A DNA stretch of 41,492 nt from Myxococcales bacterium (GCA_028817855.1 JAPPOT010000110.1:11195-52686); one strand, 5' to 3'. Positions 6,637-16,142 are shown, numbered from the stretch's first letter. A program made the numbers and translations. Notes: generated by a model from the letters alone, not told the origin.

Positions 6637-9174
6637 ATGTCTCGTGCTCTTGACTTGAGGTCGATCATTGCCGAAGCGCCCAAGCTCACGGCCACCACGC
6701 TGCAGTTTGGGCTGGCCGCGCTGCTGGTGTGGGCGTGGCAGCTCGAGACGCGCGTCTTCGTGCGCGTCTTCGCGCTCGCGGCGGTGGGCTTCCCGCTCCA
6801 CCACCTGTTGCCGCTGCGCTATCGCCTGCCCTTCTTCGTCGTCCTCTCGGCTGGCTCGATCGCGCTGGTGCTGGGCATGCTCAACGCCGTTTGGCTGCTC
6901 GGCCTCGGCTGCGGCTTCATCGCGATCGCGCACCTGCCGGTGCCCTTCTGGCTGCGCGTCACCTTGCAGTTCATTTACGCGGGGTTGCTCGGCGCGTGCC
7001 GTGTCGATCTGCTCGCCTCGGGCATCCCGGGGGCCATCTGGCCGATCCTCGGCTCGATGTTCATGTTCCGGCTGATCATCTACATGTACGACCTGCGTAC
7101 GAAGTCGGCGCCCTTCAGCCTCGCTCGCGGGCTCGCCTACTTCTTCATGATCCCGAACGTGTGCTTCACCCTGCTGCCGGTCGTCGACTACCGGACGATG
7201 GCGAACTCGCACTACCCGGACAAGCGCGACCCCTACGAGATCTACCAGCGCGGCGCCGAGCTGCTGCTACGCGGCGTTGTGCACCTAGTGCTCTACCGCA
7301 TCGTCTACCAGTACGCGCTCAACGACCCGGCCACGGTCACGGAAGCCGGCGGGGCGGCGCGCTATCTGGTGTCCACCTTCGCGCTCTACCTGCGCATCTC
7401 CGGCTACTTCCACCTGATCGTCGGCATCCTGCAGATGTATGGCTTCGATCTGCCGGAGACCCACCACCTCTACTTCCTGGCCAACAGCTTCACGGACTTC
7501 TGGAGGCGCATCAACATCTTCTGGAAGGACTTCATGCAGAAGATCTTCTTCTATCCGGTGCACTTCCGGTTGAGCAGGAAGATCGGCCCGATGGGCGCCA
7601 TGGCGATCGCCACGGTCTACGCCTTCATATGGACCTGGTTCCTGCATGCCTACCAGTGGTTCTGGATACGAGGCGAGTTCCCGCTCACGCTGCAGGACGC
7701 GCTCTTCTGGGGCGGCCTCGGCGTGGTCGTGCTCGCCAACCTGCTGTGGGAGATCAAGTTCCCGAAGAAGCGCTCGCTCAAGCGCGTCAAGCCGACGCTC
7801 AAGTCGCAGCTCAGGCGGGCGCTGCAGACGATCGCCACCTTCCTGACCATCGTCTTCATCTGGAACATCTGGTCGTCGCCGGACATCGGTAGCGTGATGG
7901 GGCTCTACGCAAAGCTCGCGATCATGGATCTGGGCGACGCGCTGTGGATCTTCGGCGGTCTCTCGATGCTCGGGCTGGCTTCGGTCATTTGGGGCGAGAA
8001 CCGGCGCGGTGAAGGCGCGCAGCTCTGGTTCCAGAAGGGTGTGCGCGGTGACAAGGACGCGGGCTACTGGCCCTCGGTCCAGCGCGTCGCGGTCGGGGGC
8101 GGTGTCCTGCTGCTGCTCGCCACCATGCCGCAGATCGCAAGTGCGATCCCGGCCGGCACCGAGACGATCAAGCGCCTCGCCTCGCGCACGCTCAACGAGC
8201 GCGACCGCAAGATGTTCATGCGCGGCTACTACGAGGACCTCACCGACGTCGGGCGCTTCAACCCGGAGCTGCGCAGCCTCTACGACAAGAAGCCGGCCAA
8301 CTGGGACACCAGCCCGGCGGCGGTAGAGACGCCGGATACCTTCCCCGGCTACGACTACGCGCCGAACATCGACGCGCCTTTCAAGCGGGCGCGCCTGGTG
8401 ACCAACCAGTGGGGCATGGTCGACCGCGAGCACTCGCTGGAGAAGCCCGCCGGCAGCTACCGCCTGTTGTTGGTGGGCGCCTCCCACCCGGCCGGCACCG
8501 GCGTCGAACCCGACGAGAACTTCCCCCACCTGCTCGAGGTCGGGCTCAACGAGCGGCTCGCGAAGGACGGCCGGACGATCGAGATCCTCAACGCCGCGGT
8601 GCCGGGCTACGGTCCCGCGGCCAAGCTGCTGCGCGCGGAGAAGTTTGCGAAGAAGTTCGACGCCGACGGCATCCTCTACGTCGCCATCGACGACTACTTC
8701 TGGGCGACCGGCGAGCTGTCTGCCGCACTCCAGAATCCAGAGTCCTATGGCATTCAGCCCGGGCTGGACCTGGCCGCCCGCGCGGGGGTCGACAAGGATA
8801 CGACCAAGGCGGCCGCGGAGGTGGCCTTGGTCGAGCACCTCGACGATCTGGTGGCCATCTACTATGGGCGCCTCGCCGAGCTGCACGCCGGCGACCTCGA
8901 GGTCTTCTCCGTGATCATTCCGAACCCGGAGCAGCGGCATCAGGACAATCCGCGAATCGAGCGCATGCGCGGGGCCATCCGCAAGGCGGGGCTGCCGCTC
9001 TACGATGCGTCCTCGGCCTACGACGAGGTCTCACTGAAGTCCCTCTGGGTCGCGGACTGGGACAAGCACCCCAACGCCGAGGGCCATCGTCTCGTCTTGG
9101 GCGTGCTGCTGCCGCAGCTGGTCGAGCCGGTAGCGGCTGCGATGAAGAAGCGCTTCGCCGCAGGGCCGCAGTGA
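6637..9174 (+). CDS. MBOAT acyltransferase fused to an SGNH/GDSL hydrolase domain
   Basis: 845 aa. The N-terminal half is a polytopic MBOAT (AlgI-like) membrane acyltransferase: about ten membrane segments, the signature NSFTDFWRRINIFWKDFMQK near residues 282-301, and the conserved His337 in WFLHAYQWFW. The C-terminal part, after a last membrane segment near residue 500, is an extracytoplasmic SGNH domain with RLLLVGASHPAGTG (nucleophile Ser616, GAS instead of GDS), AAVPGYGP, and WDKHPNAEGH (Asp809/His811). In alginate and peptidoglycan O-acetylation these two activities are usually separate proteins (MBOAT plus AlgJ/X- or PatB-like); here they are one chain, so acyl transfer across the membrane and onto a glycan could be coupled. 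The glycan is unknown; no polysaccharide genes are adjacent. GGAGGGG precedes the ATG. Confidence 0.85.
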   Translation: MSRALDLRSIIAEAPKLTATTLQFGLAALLVWAWQLETRVFVRVFALAAVGFPLHHLLPLRYRLPFFVVLSAGSIALVLGMLNAVWLLGLGCGFIAIAHLPVPFWLRVTLQFIYAGLLGACRVDLLASGIPGAIWPILGSMFMFRLIIYMYDLRTKSAPFSLARGLAYFFMIPNVCFTLLPVVDYRTMANSHYPDKRDPYEIYQRGAELLLRGVVHLVLYRIVYQYALNDPATVTEAGGAARYLVSTFALYLRISGYFHLIVGILQMYGFDLPETHHLYFLANSFTDFWRRINIFWKDFMQKIFFYPVHFRLSRKIGPMGAMAIATVYAFIWTWFLHAYQWFWIRGEFPLTLQDALFWGGLGVVVLANLLWEIKFPKKRSLKRVKPTLKSQLRRALQTIATFLTIVFIWNIWSSPDIGSVMGLYAKLAIMDLGDALWIFGGLSMLGLASVIWGENRRGEGAQLWFQKGVRGDKDAGYWPSVQRVAVGGGVLLLLATMPQIASAIPAGTETIKRLASRTLNERDRKMFMRGYYEDLTDVGRFNPELRSLYDKKPANWDTSPAAVETPDTFPGYDYAPNIDAPFKRARLVTNQWGMVDREHSLEKPAGSYRLLLVGASHPAGTGVEPDENFPHLLEVGLNERLAKDGRTIEILNAAVPGYGPAAKLLRAEKFAKKFDADGILYVAIDDYFWATGELSAALQNPESYGIQPGLDLAARAGVDKDTTKAAAEVALVEHLDDLVAIYYGRLAELHAGDLEVFSVIIPNPEQRHQDNPRIERMRGAIRKAGLPLYDASSAYDEVSLKSLWVADWDKHPNAEGHRLVLGVLLPQLVEPVAAAMKKRFAAGPQ

Positions 9175-9186
9175 GCGGAGAAGGCC

Positions 9187-9217
9187 GCAGCCGGGAGCCC
9201 GCACGGCGTCCCGCTGC
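9187..9217. terminator. Bidirectional hairpin between convergent genes
   Basis: GCAGC(c)GGGA at 9187-9196 pairs with TCCCGCTGC at 9209-9217 with one bulged base. It sits in the 51-bp gap between the convergent acyltransferase and lipase genes. There is no T-run, so its role as a terminator is inferred from position. Confidence 0.4.
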
Positions 9218-9225
9218 CCGAACAA

Positions 9226-10704
9226 TCACGGCAGGCTGATCATCGCCATGTTCTCGCTCGAGGGCCAGTTGGAGACCTTGAGCTCGGTGGTCTGGCCTTC
9301 CTCGTTGGTCCACTCCACGTCGACCCAGCGCGGCTCGGTGGCGTCGATGAAGACGTCGGTGCCCTGCACGAAGCCGAAGGAGAAGGGGGAGCCGAGCTCG
9401 CTCTCGCCGTTGCGGTTGGCGTCGTACATGAAGAGGCCGACCACGGAGGCGTTCGGTCCGGCGTTCTCCGCCGTGAGCACTTCCTCGCCGTCGATCTTCA
9501 GGCTGTTGCCCCAGTCCGGCCGGAAGACGCCGCCGATGTAGCGGCCCACCAGCACCATGTGGCCCGGGTCACGCACCACGCGCGCGGTGGAGCTGGCTGC
9601 GACGAGCGGGTTCATGGACTCGACCAGGAAGCGGGTCAGGTAGTTGCTGCGCTCGAAGGGGCTGGAGTAGCCGTAGCCGAGCAGCTCGCCGCTGGCACCG
9701 CTGACGCGCACCTCGTAGCGCACGCCGCGCCGCACCTGGAAGTTGAAGCTGCCGTCGTCGCCGACCGTCACGCTCACCACCGGCTCGCCGCGCTCGCGCG
9801 GATCCTCCAGCGTGTCCACCTCGAAGAAGTCCACCACGCCGCCTCCGACCGGCTCGTTGTCGCCGAAGGTCACCAGCTTGCCGGAGAGCGTCACCATCTC
9901 CTCGCCGCACTGGACGGTGGTGTACTCCGGGTCCTCGCCGTAGAGGTACTTCCACATCGTGACGAAGGCGTTCTTGGAGCCCGCGATCGCCACATGGTCT
10001 TCCTCCACGAGATCGACCTGCTCGACGTTGTCGCCGCTCGCGTGGTTGCTGCTCATGCCCAGGTCGTTGGGGCCGGAGATGCTCAGCGTCGGGACGCCGT
10101 GGCCGGCGCAGCCTCCGGAGAGGTTGACGTAGTTTGCGACCTTCGCGCGGCGGTCCGGATCGCTCAGGTAGCTGCAGGCGTGCCCCGTGCCCTGGGAGTG
10201 GCCCATCAGCTCGACCTGGTCGAAGCCGGTGCGCTCGAGGGTCTCGTCGATCAGCGCGGCCAGGTCCGCGGCGGGCGAGCCACCGAGGGAGTTGTACTCC
10301 ACCGCGACGAAGCGATCGGCGCAGTAGCCGTTGCTTGCGAACATCAGCGCCGGCTTGGAGATCTCGGTGGCCGAACCGAAAGTCCCGTGGATGAACACGA
10401 TCGGACGCAGGCTGTCGTCGCAGGCGTCGTCGGGCACCACGTTGTCGCACTCGATCACCTCGGCCGCGGTTCCGTCCGCGGCGTTGCCCACGACACCGTC
10501 GCCGGCGCCGTCGCCGTTGGCGGTGTCGCCATCGCCATCGCCATCACCGGCTGGCGCGCCATCGCCGGAATCGACTGCGTCGCCGTCGCCGGAATCGGCG
10601 CCGTCGTCGTCAGGCGGCTCGTCCCCACCGCTGTCGTCGCCGCAGCCCGCCGCCAGCAGCAGCGCCAGCAAGGCCCCCAAGAGCGTCCTCTCCAACCCGT
10701 TCAC
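9226..10704 (-). CDS. Secreted alpha/beta-hydrolase (lipase-like) lipoprotein
   Basis: 492 aa. The signal LLALLLAAGC gives lipid anchoring at Cys21, followed by an Asp/Gly-rich linker to about residue 80. The alpha/beta-hydrolase core has the oxyanion segment FIHGTFG (105-111) and the nucleophile elbow GHSQG with Ser170. The catalytic His is probably His237 in EEDHVAI, with an Asp in the preceding loop. Residues from about 270 form one or two beta-rich domains (SGKLVTFGDNEPVGGGVVDF, VSVTVGDDGSFNF) of carboxypeptidase-regulatory or Ig-like type. This layout fits triacylglycerol lipases of the LipA/esterase type; substrate range is not visible. GTG start with GGGAGG seven bases upstream. It diverges from the molybdenum hydroxylase genes. 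Confidence 0.85.
   Translation of the reverse strand: MNGLERTLLGALLALLLAAGCGDDSGGDEPPDDDGADSGDGDAVDSGDGAPAGDGDGDGDTANGDGAGDGVVGNAADGTAAEVIECDNVVPDDACDDSLRPIVFIHGTFGSATEISKPALMFASNGYCADRFVAVEYNSLGGSPAADLAALIDETLERTGFDQVELMGHSQGTGHACSYLSDPDRRAKVANYVNLSGGCAGHGVPTLSISGPNDLGMSSNHASGDNVEQVDLVEEDHVAIAGSKNAFVTMWKYLYGEDPEYTTVQCGEEMVTLSGKLVTFGDNEPVGGGVVDFFEVDTLEDPRERGEPVVSVTVGDDGSFNFQVRRGVRYEVRVSGASGELLGYGYSSPFERSNYLTRFLVESMNPLVAASSTARVVRDPGHMVLVGRYIGGVFRPDWGNSLKIDGEEVLTAENAGPNASVVGLFMYDANRNGESELGSPFSFGFVQGTDVFIDATEPRWVDVEWTNEEGQTTELKVSNWPSSENMAMISLP
10505..10620 (-). repeat. Hexanucleotide-type repeats coding the Asp/Gly linker
   Basis: Within the lipase gene the linker is coded by tandem GGCGAT-like units (about 10529-10550) and by two copies of CGCCGGAATCG (near 10563 and 10590). 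Slippage here would change only linker length, since the unit is in frame. Confidence 0.5.
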
Positions 10705-10875
10705 AGCGTCACCTCCCGCAATGCCTCGCTGTATAGCGGGCGCACCATCTGGTGAGAAGCGTGCGAAGACACAAAGCAGAACTACCCTTTTGAGTCAGGC
10801 TGGCGGAATCGGTAAGAGATGCCCCGTGGCTCCCGCTCGATCCGGCAGCTTCCCGCGCGCTAGCGTCCCTCCCAC

Positions 10876-11343
10876 GTGTCCACTGTCGAGCTGACCATCA
10901 ACGGGGAGTCGCAACGGGTGGAAGTGTCACCCGAGACTCCACTGCTGCGCGTGCTGCGCGACCACCTCGACCTGACGGCGACCAAGGAGGGGTGTGGGCT
11001 CGAGCAATGCGGTGCATGCACCGTGTTGGTCGATGGCGAGGCGCGCATGTCCTGCAAGCTGCCGGTCGGCGAGGCCGCCGGCGCGGCGATCACGACCCTC
11101 GAGGGGCTGGGCACGCGCGAGTCGCCGCACCCGTTGCAGCAGGCCTTCATCGCCGAGAATGCAGCCCAGTGTGGCTTCTGCACCTCCGGCATCCTGGTTC
11201 GCGCTGCTGCATTGCTCGAGCGCAACCCGGATCCGAGCGATGCCGAGATCCGCACGGCCCTGCGCGACAACCTCTGCCGCTGTGGTGCCCACAACCGCGT
11301 CGTGCGCGCCATCCGCCGCGCAGCCTCGGGGGGTGCACCGTGA
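10876..11343 (+). CDS. Molybdenum hydroxylase [2Fe-2S] small subunit (IorA/CoxS-like)
   Basis: 155 aa, the normal length. Two iron-sulfur clusters are predicted: the plant-ferredoxin type with Cys40, Cys45, Cys48 and Cys60 (EGCGLEQCGACTVLVDG...C) and the xanthine-oxidase type with Cys99, Cys102, Cys134 and Cys136 (QCGFCTSG, LCRCGAHN). It passes electrons from the molybdenum centre of the large subunit encoded next. The GTG start at 10876 has no clear Shine-Dalgarno; the conserved strand VELTINGE begins right after it. Its stop overlaps the next start (GTGA), so the two are translationally coupled. No FAD-subunit gene is near, as in isoquinoline 1-oxidoreductase and aldehyde oxidases that use cytochromes as acceptors. 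Confidence 0.9.
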   Translation: MSTVELTINGESQRVEVSPETPLLRVLRDHLDLTATKEGCGLEQCGACTVLVDGEARMSCKLPVGEAAGAAITTLEGLGTRESPHPLQQAFIAENAAQCGFCTSGILVRAAALLERNPDPSDAEIRTALRDNLCRCGAHNRVVRAIRRAASGGAP

Positions 11344-13508
11344 GCGACGCCCCCGAGCGACCGCTGCCCTTCAGCCTGGGCCAGAACCCGAACCTGGACG
11401 ACTGGATTCGCGTGGACGCCGAGCGCACGGTCACGGTGCGCACCGGCAAGGTCGAGCTGGGGCAGGGCATCACCACCGCGCTGTCGTTGATCGCCGCCGA
11501 GGAACTCGACCTGCCCCTGTCGCGCATCCGCATCGAGACCGCGGACTCCGCGCGCGCGCCCAACGAGATGATGACGGTCGGGAGCATGTCGATCGAGCAG
11601 AGCGGCAGCGCCCTGCGGCAGGCCGCCGCCGAGGCGCGCCGGCTGCTGCTGGACGCGGCGGCGGCCCGGCTCGAGGTCTCCCGCGACGGGCTGACGGTCG
11701 GCGACGGCGTGGTCGTCGCCCCGGGCGGCGAGCGCGTGAGCTACTGGGAGCTGCAGGGCGGCCGTCCCTTCGGCGTTCCGGTCACGGCCGCTGCCAGCCC
11801 CAAGGCCGCGGCCGAGCATCGCCTGGTCGGCAAGCGGGCGCCGCGCCTCGATCTCGAGGGCAAGGTCCTCGGCAGCGCGCGCTTCGTGCAGGACCTTCGC
11901 TTCGACGACATGCTCTACGCCCGTGTCGTGCGCCCGCCCAGCCGCGACGCGACCCTGGCCGAGGTCGATGACGCGCCGGTGCGTGCCATGGAGGGCGTGG
12001 TCGAGGTCGTGCGCGACGGAAGCTTCCTGGCCGTGCTCGCCGAACGCGAACAGCAGGCGATCGAAGCCGCAGCCACGCTCCGCGAGCACGCACGCTTCGA
12101 CGGTGCCGCGCCGCTGGGCGACCCGGAAGGTCTGCACCGACGCATGGCCGGCAACCTCCGCGGGAGCTATCCGCTCGTCGACGGCACGCCGATGGAGCAG
12201 CCGGTGCCACCCCTGGAGGTGCCGGAAGGCGCGGTCCACACGGTGCAGGCCAGCTACACGCGGCCCTACATCATGCACGGCTCGATCGGGCCATCGGCGG
12301 CGGTCGCGTTGTCCGAAGGCGACCACCTGACGGTGTGGAGCTCCACCCAGGGGCCGGCCCTGCTGGCGCCCTCGATCGCGCTGGTGCTCGGCGTCGCGCC
12401 CGACGTCGTGCGTGTGATTCACGTGGAGGGCCCCGGATGCTACGGCCACAACGGCAGCGACGACGCGGCGATGGACGCTGCCCTGTGTGCGCGCGCCGTG
12501 CCCGGGCGTCACGTCAAGCTGCAGTGGTCGCGCGCCGACGAGCACGCCCAGGAGCCCTACGGCCCCGCGATGCGCATGGACCTGCAGGCGAGCCTGGACG
12601 GCGGCGGCCGCGTGGTGGCTTGGAGCCACGACGTCTACAGCAGCACGCACATGGGCCGCGCGATCCCGTTCGGGCGCCGCTCGTCGCTGCTCGCCGCCAA
12701 CCAGCGGGCCGAGCCCCTGCGAAGGCCCAGCCCGAGAGCGGCCCTGCGGCCCCAGTCCGGCATCCACCGCAACGCCGACCCCTACTACGCTTTCCCGCAG
12801 CCCCGCGTGATCAAGCACCTGTCCGCGGAGGCTCCGCTGCGCACGTCGTCGCTGCGGGGCCTGGGCGCCTTCGGCAACGTCTTCGCCGCCGAATCGATGA
12901 TGGACGAGCTCGCGGTCGCGGGCGGCCTCGATCCGGTGGCGCTGCGCCTCTCGCACCTCGAGGATCCACGCGGGCACGCGGTGATCGAGGCCTGCATCGA
13001 GCGTGCGGGTCCGCCCCCCGGGCGCGGGCCCGACCCGCAGCGCCCGCGCGGTCGCGGCTTCGCCTACAGCCGCTACGAGAACTACAAGTGCCATGCGGCG
13101 GTGCTGGTCGAGCTCGAGGTGGACCTGGCGAGCTTCGAGATCCACCTCTTGCGCGCCGTGATCGCGGCGGACTCCGGACAGATCATCGACCCGGATGGGC
13201 TCGACAACCAGCTCGAAGGCGGCTTCGTGCAGGCGGCGAGCTGGACGCTCCTGGAGCAGGTCGGTTTCGATGGCGATGCGATCACCTCGCTAGACTGGGA
13301 GAGCTACCCGATCCTGCGCTTCGACCAGGTGCCGGAAGTGGAGACCGTGTTGATCGATCGGCCGGACGAGCCCTCGCTCGGCGCGGGAGAGGCCACCACC
13401 GGGCCCACCCCGGCTGCCATTGCCAACGCGGTCTTCGACGCGACCGGCGCGCGCCTGCGTGAGACACCCTTCACGCCCGCCCGTCTGCGCACGGCGCTCT
13501 TCGGCTGA
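11340..13508 (+). CDS. Molybdopterin-binding large subunit of a molybdenum hydroxylase (IorB-like)
   Basis: 722 aa. It begins at the GTG overlapping the stop of the small subunit. Family motifs are GKVELGQGITTALSLIAAEE near residues 35-55, AEHRLVGKRAPRLDLEGKVLG opening the second half, SLRGLGAFGNVFAAESMMDE, and the catalytic base Glu684 in LGAGEATTGP. It should bind molybdopterin cytosine dinucleotide and hydroxylate an N-heterocycle or aldehyde with water as oxygen source. IorB-type proteins usually carry a Tat signal; none is seen here, so this complex is probably cytoplasmic or the leader has been lost. The substrate cannot be told from sequence. Two long direct Arg/Pro-rich stretches (about residues 455-470) look like an insertion relative to the family. 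Confidence 0.9.
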   Translation: MSDAPERPLPFSLGQNPNLDDWIRVDAERTVTVRTGKVELGQGITTALSLIAAEELDLPLSRIRIETADSARAPNEMMTVGSMSIEQSGSALRQAAAEARRLLLDAAAARLEVSRDGLTVGDGVVVAPGGERVSYWELQGGRPFGVPVTAAASPKAAAEHRLVGKRAPRLDLEGKVLGSARFVQDLRFDDMLYARVVRPPSRDATLAEVDDAPVRAMEGVVEVVRDGSFLAVLAEREQQAIEAAATLREHARFDGAAPLGDPEGLHRRMAGNLRGSYPLVDGTPMEQPVPPLEVPEGAVHTVQASYTRPYIMHGSIGPSAAVALSEGDHLTVWSSTQGPALLAPSIALVLGVAPDVVRVIHVEGPGCYGHNGSDDAAMDAALCARAVPGRHVKLQWSRADEHAQEPYGPAMRMDLQASLDGGGRVVAWSHDVYSSTHMGRAIPFGRRSSLLAANQRAEPLRRPSPRAALRPQSGIHRNADPYYAFPQPRVIKHLSAEAPLRTSSLRGLGAFGNVFAAESMMDELAVAGGLDPVALRLSHLEDPRGHAVIEACIERAGPPPGRGPDPQRPRGRGFAYSRYENYKCHAAVLVELEVDLASFEIHLLRAVIAADSGQIIDPDGLDNQLEGGFVQAASWTLLEQVGFDGDAITSLDWESYPILRFDQVPEVETVLIDRPDEPSLGAGEATTGPTPAAIANAVFDATGARLRETPFTPARLRTALFG

Positions 13509-13612
13509 GCGGGTACCGACGCCCGCTCTAGATTCATGTCATGGCCTATGAAATGAATTCCATGAAACGTGTCAACGGGGCCCGCAGCGGTGCACGAGCC
13601 GCGGCCCGCACT

Positions 13613-13643
13613 CTCCGACGGCAGCACTGCCGTCGTGTCGGAG
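13613..13643. terminator. Long hairpin between convergent genes
   Basis: CTCCGAC (13613-13619) pairs with GTCGGAG (13637-13643), and inside it ACGGCA (13618-13623) pairs with TGCCGT (13628-13633). The hairpin lies between the 3' ends of the molybdenum hydroxylase operon and the dehydrogenase gene and probably ends both transcripts. It has no T-run. Confidence 0.55.
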
Positions 13644-13650
13644 CGGCCGG

Positions 13651-14502
<852 letters not shown>

Positions 14503-14781
14503 GGCAAACCTCCGACTCAATTGGGCCCGAGCACGGCTGGAACCGCAAGCTAGGCGCGAGGTCGGCGTCGCCGGCGCGCACAAAAAAGGTGAGTGCGACA
14601 AGGAACAACGCGGCGGTGGGCTGCGGGTCATGCCGGGTCCTTGTCCACGTCGCGGCGCAGGTCGCCGCATGGGGGGACGCGTGTGCAGCGGGCTCTGACG
14701 CCGCGCCTGCGTCCGAGGCCGGTGCCGACTCCGCGGCCGCGTCGGATTCCGTGTCGGATTCCGTGTCGGGGTCTGTGTCCG
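14503..14781. other. Non-coding stretch upstream of hbd with a 12-bp tandem repeat
   Basis: It holds the hbd ribosome binding site and low-complexity sequence. A 12-bp unit, GTCGGATTCCGT, occurs at 14741-14752 and 14753-14764, with a diverged third copy at 14765-14776. On the minus strand the repeat would read as an acidic Asp/Ser/Glu/Thr linker in the frame next to the DUF1028 remnant, so it may be the former C-terminal tail of that gene. Confidence 0.45.
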
Positions 14782-15138
14782 AGTGACCAGGGTGTTGCCC
14801 ATGGCGACGTAGTCGCTGCCGGCGCCATGACCCGCCCAGGGCTCGGTCCGCTCGCCGGTGATGGCCTCCGTCGCTTCTCCGATCGCCACGACCGCCAGTT
14901 GTTTGCGGGCCGCCTCCGGGGTCTGATCGGACGCCAACATGTCCACGAGCACACGTCCGCCCAGAGTGGGCAGACGCCACAGCTGGGACGCGCCTTGCGC
15001 CGAGCTCGCGGCCCAGCCGCCTTTTCCTGCGCCGCAGGGCTTGCGCCCGGTGAGCGCCGACACATGTTGTGGGTGCTGGCGCCGCGCCCGGGTGCGGACC
15101 CCCTCCAGTACCCGGTCCCAGCGCAACGGTGCCGCCAT
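14782..15138 (-). pseudogene. Remnant of a DUF1028 family protein
   Basis: A frame open on the minus strand contains a stretch, coded by about 15033-14782, that resembles DUF1028 (Ntn-hydrolase-like) proteins. It reads AGKGGWAASSAQGASQLW, LGGRVLVDMLASDQTPEAARKQLAVVAIG, then ITGERTEPWAGHG and GSDYVAMGNTLV. The family start (a TFSIVA-like strand) is missing. Relative to family members there seems to be a gap between EAARKQL and AVVAIG, and after GNTLV the frame runs into low-complexity sequence, with an acidic linker in the adjacent frame. The simplest view is a gene decayed by frameshift and deletion. The family assignment rests on remembered motifs and needs a profile search. Confidence 0.45.
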
Positions 15139-15353
15139 GGTCCGGCGGGTCGCCGGGGTGGGGCCCCTCCCGCCCGGCGGCCCGGCCGGCCCCCCATATG
15201 CCGGCGTTGCAGTAGCGCACCTGCCAGCAGAGCGCGGGCCCGATCTGGCTATTGGCGCTCCGACTCCGCGTCGTCTACCGTGGTCGCCGATCGGGGGAGT
15301 GGTCGCGCGTGACGGGGAGCGCGTGGCAAACCGGAACTCAGAGGGAGGCGGCC
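15139..15353. other. GC-rich intergenic stretch
   Basis: No gene is supported. The segment 15145-15200 is almost pure G/C with short G and C runs. GGGAGG at 15343-15348 is the ribosome binding site of the gene that starts at 15354. Confidence 0.4.
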
Positions 15354-16130
15354 ATGTATCTGCACTTCAATCTGCGCAACATCAAGTGTCTGAAGCAGAG
15401 CGACAAGCTGCTGGACAAGGAATCGGAGTTCTTCCACACCTACCGCGTCTACATTGGCAGCGCCGATCAGGACGTTCAGCTCACCCAGGGCTTCAGCCTC
15501 GGGGCGCCCATCGACGATGGCTACGCCCTCGAGGAGGGACAGCAGAAGACGGTCAACGACCCCAGGTTCACCGTGCAGCTGCCGGACGTCGACGATGGCG
15601 CCACCATGCGTGTCGTGCTCGACCTCTTCGCCTGGGAGTCGGACTCGGCCAACACTGAGGAGATCAAGAAGCTCTTCACCAACGAGGCCTCGGCCAAGCT
15701 GATGGAGATCTACAAGGCGCAGGACAAGAAGAAGAAGAAGACCTACGAAAAATTCATGGACTGGGTGCAGGATGGTGACAACGAGGTGCTCGGTGCGCTC
15801 ATCACCACTGGCATCGTGGCCTCCTCGGTGGTGACACCGTACGTCGCCGTCGCCAAGGCCGCCACCAGCATCCTCGGTTGGGCGCTGGAAGCTGCGCGCA
15901 CCGACGGCGACGATCCACTTCCGTACGCTCGCATGGAGGTGCTGATAGCGCGCACCGACGGCAAGCTGCGCTACCGGTGGATCTTCAACAACGGCGCCGA
16001 GACCTGGTTCGAGGAGGAGCGCCCGTGGATCCGCGGTGCGTGGCGCGCCGAGGAGGCCAACAACGACAACATCCTCGACCATACCTACGGCATCCAGATC
16101 GTCGAGGCCAGCCCGGACGAATTCCAGTAG
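15354..16130 (+). CDS. Protein of unknown function, 258 aa
   Basis: I do not recognise a family. The ATG at 15354 has GGGAGG five bases upstream; the frame is open further but that part is Arg-rich and non-coding in appearance. No signal peptide is present. Residues 1-85 alternate hydrophobic and polar positions (YLHFNLRNIKCL, FTVQLPDVDDGATMRVVLDLFAW), a beta-sandwich pattern. A Lys-rich helix (AQDKKKKKTYEKFMDW, about residues 122-138) follows. Then comes a hydrophobic stretch, VLGALITTGIVASSVVTPYVAVAKAA (about 144-169), that could insert in a membrane. The last part is again beta-like with several Trp (YRWIFNNGAETWFEEERPW). The layout of sandwich, amphipathic helix and hydrophobic hairpin could suit a membrane-interacting effector or a C2-like protein; that is speculation. 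It converges on the photolyase with a 12-bp gap. Confidence 0.65.
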   Translation: MYLHFNLRNIKCLKQSDKLLDKESEFFHTYRVYIGSADQDVQLTQGFSLGAPIDDGYALEEGQQKTVNDPRFTVQLPDVDDGATMRVVLDLFAWESDSANTEEIKKLFTNEASAKLMEIYKAQDKKKKKTYEKFMDWVQDGDNEVLGALITTGIVASSVVTPYVAVAKAATSILGWALEAARTDGDDPLPYARMEVLIARTDGKLRYRWIFNNGAETWFEEERPWIRGAWRAEEANNDNILDHTYGIQIVEASPDEFQ

Positions 16131-16142
16131 CAGGCCGCGACG

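Noticed and set aside
10992-11339. Upstream extension of the molybdenum hydroxylase large subunit
   Set aside because: It overlaps the small-subunit gene in another frame; the GTGA overlap at 11340 is the natural start.
13535-13567. Cluster of ATG/CATG words after the molybdenum hydroxylase operon
   Set aside because: TTCATG and CATGAA can pair, but the arms are short and AT/GC balance is ordinary; no frame of useful length begins there.
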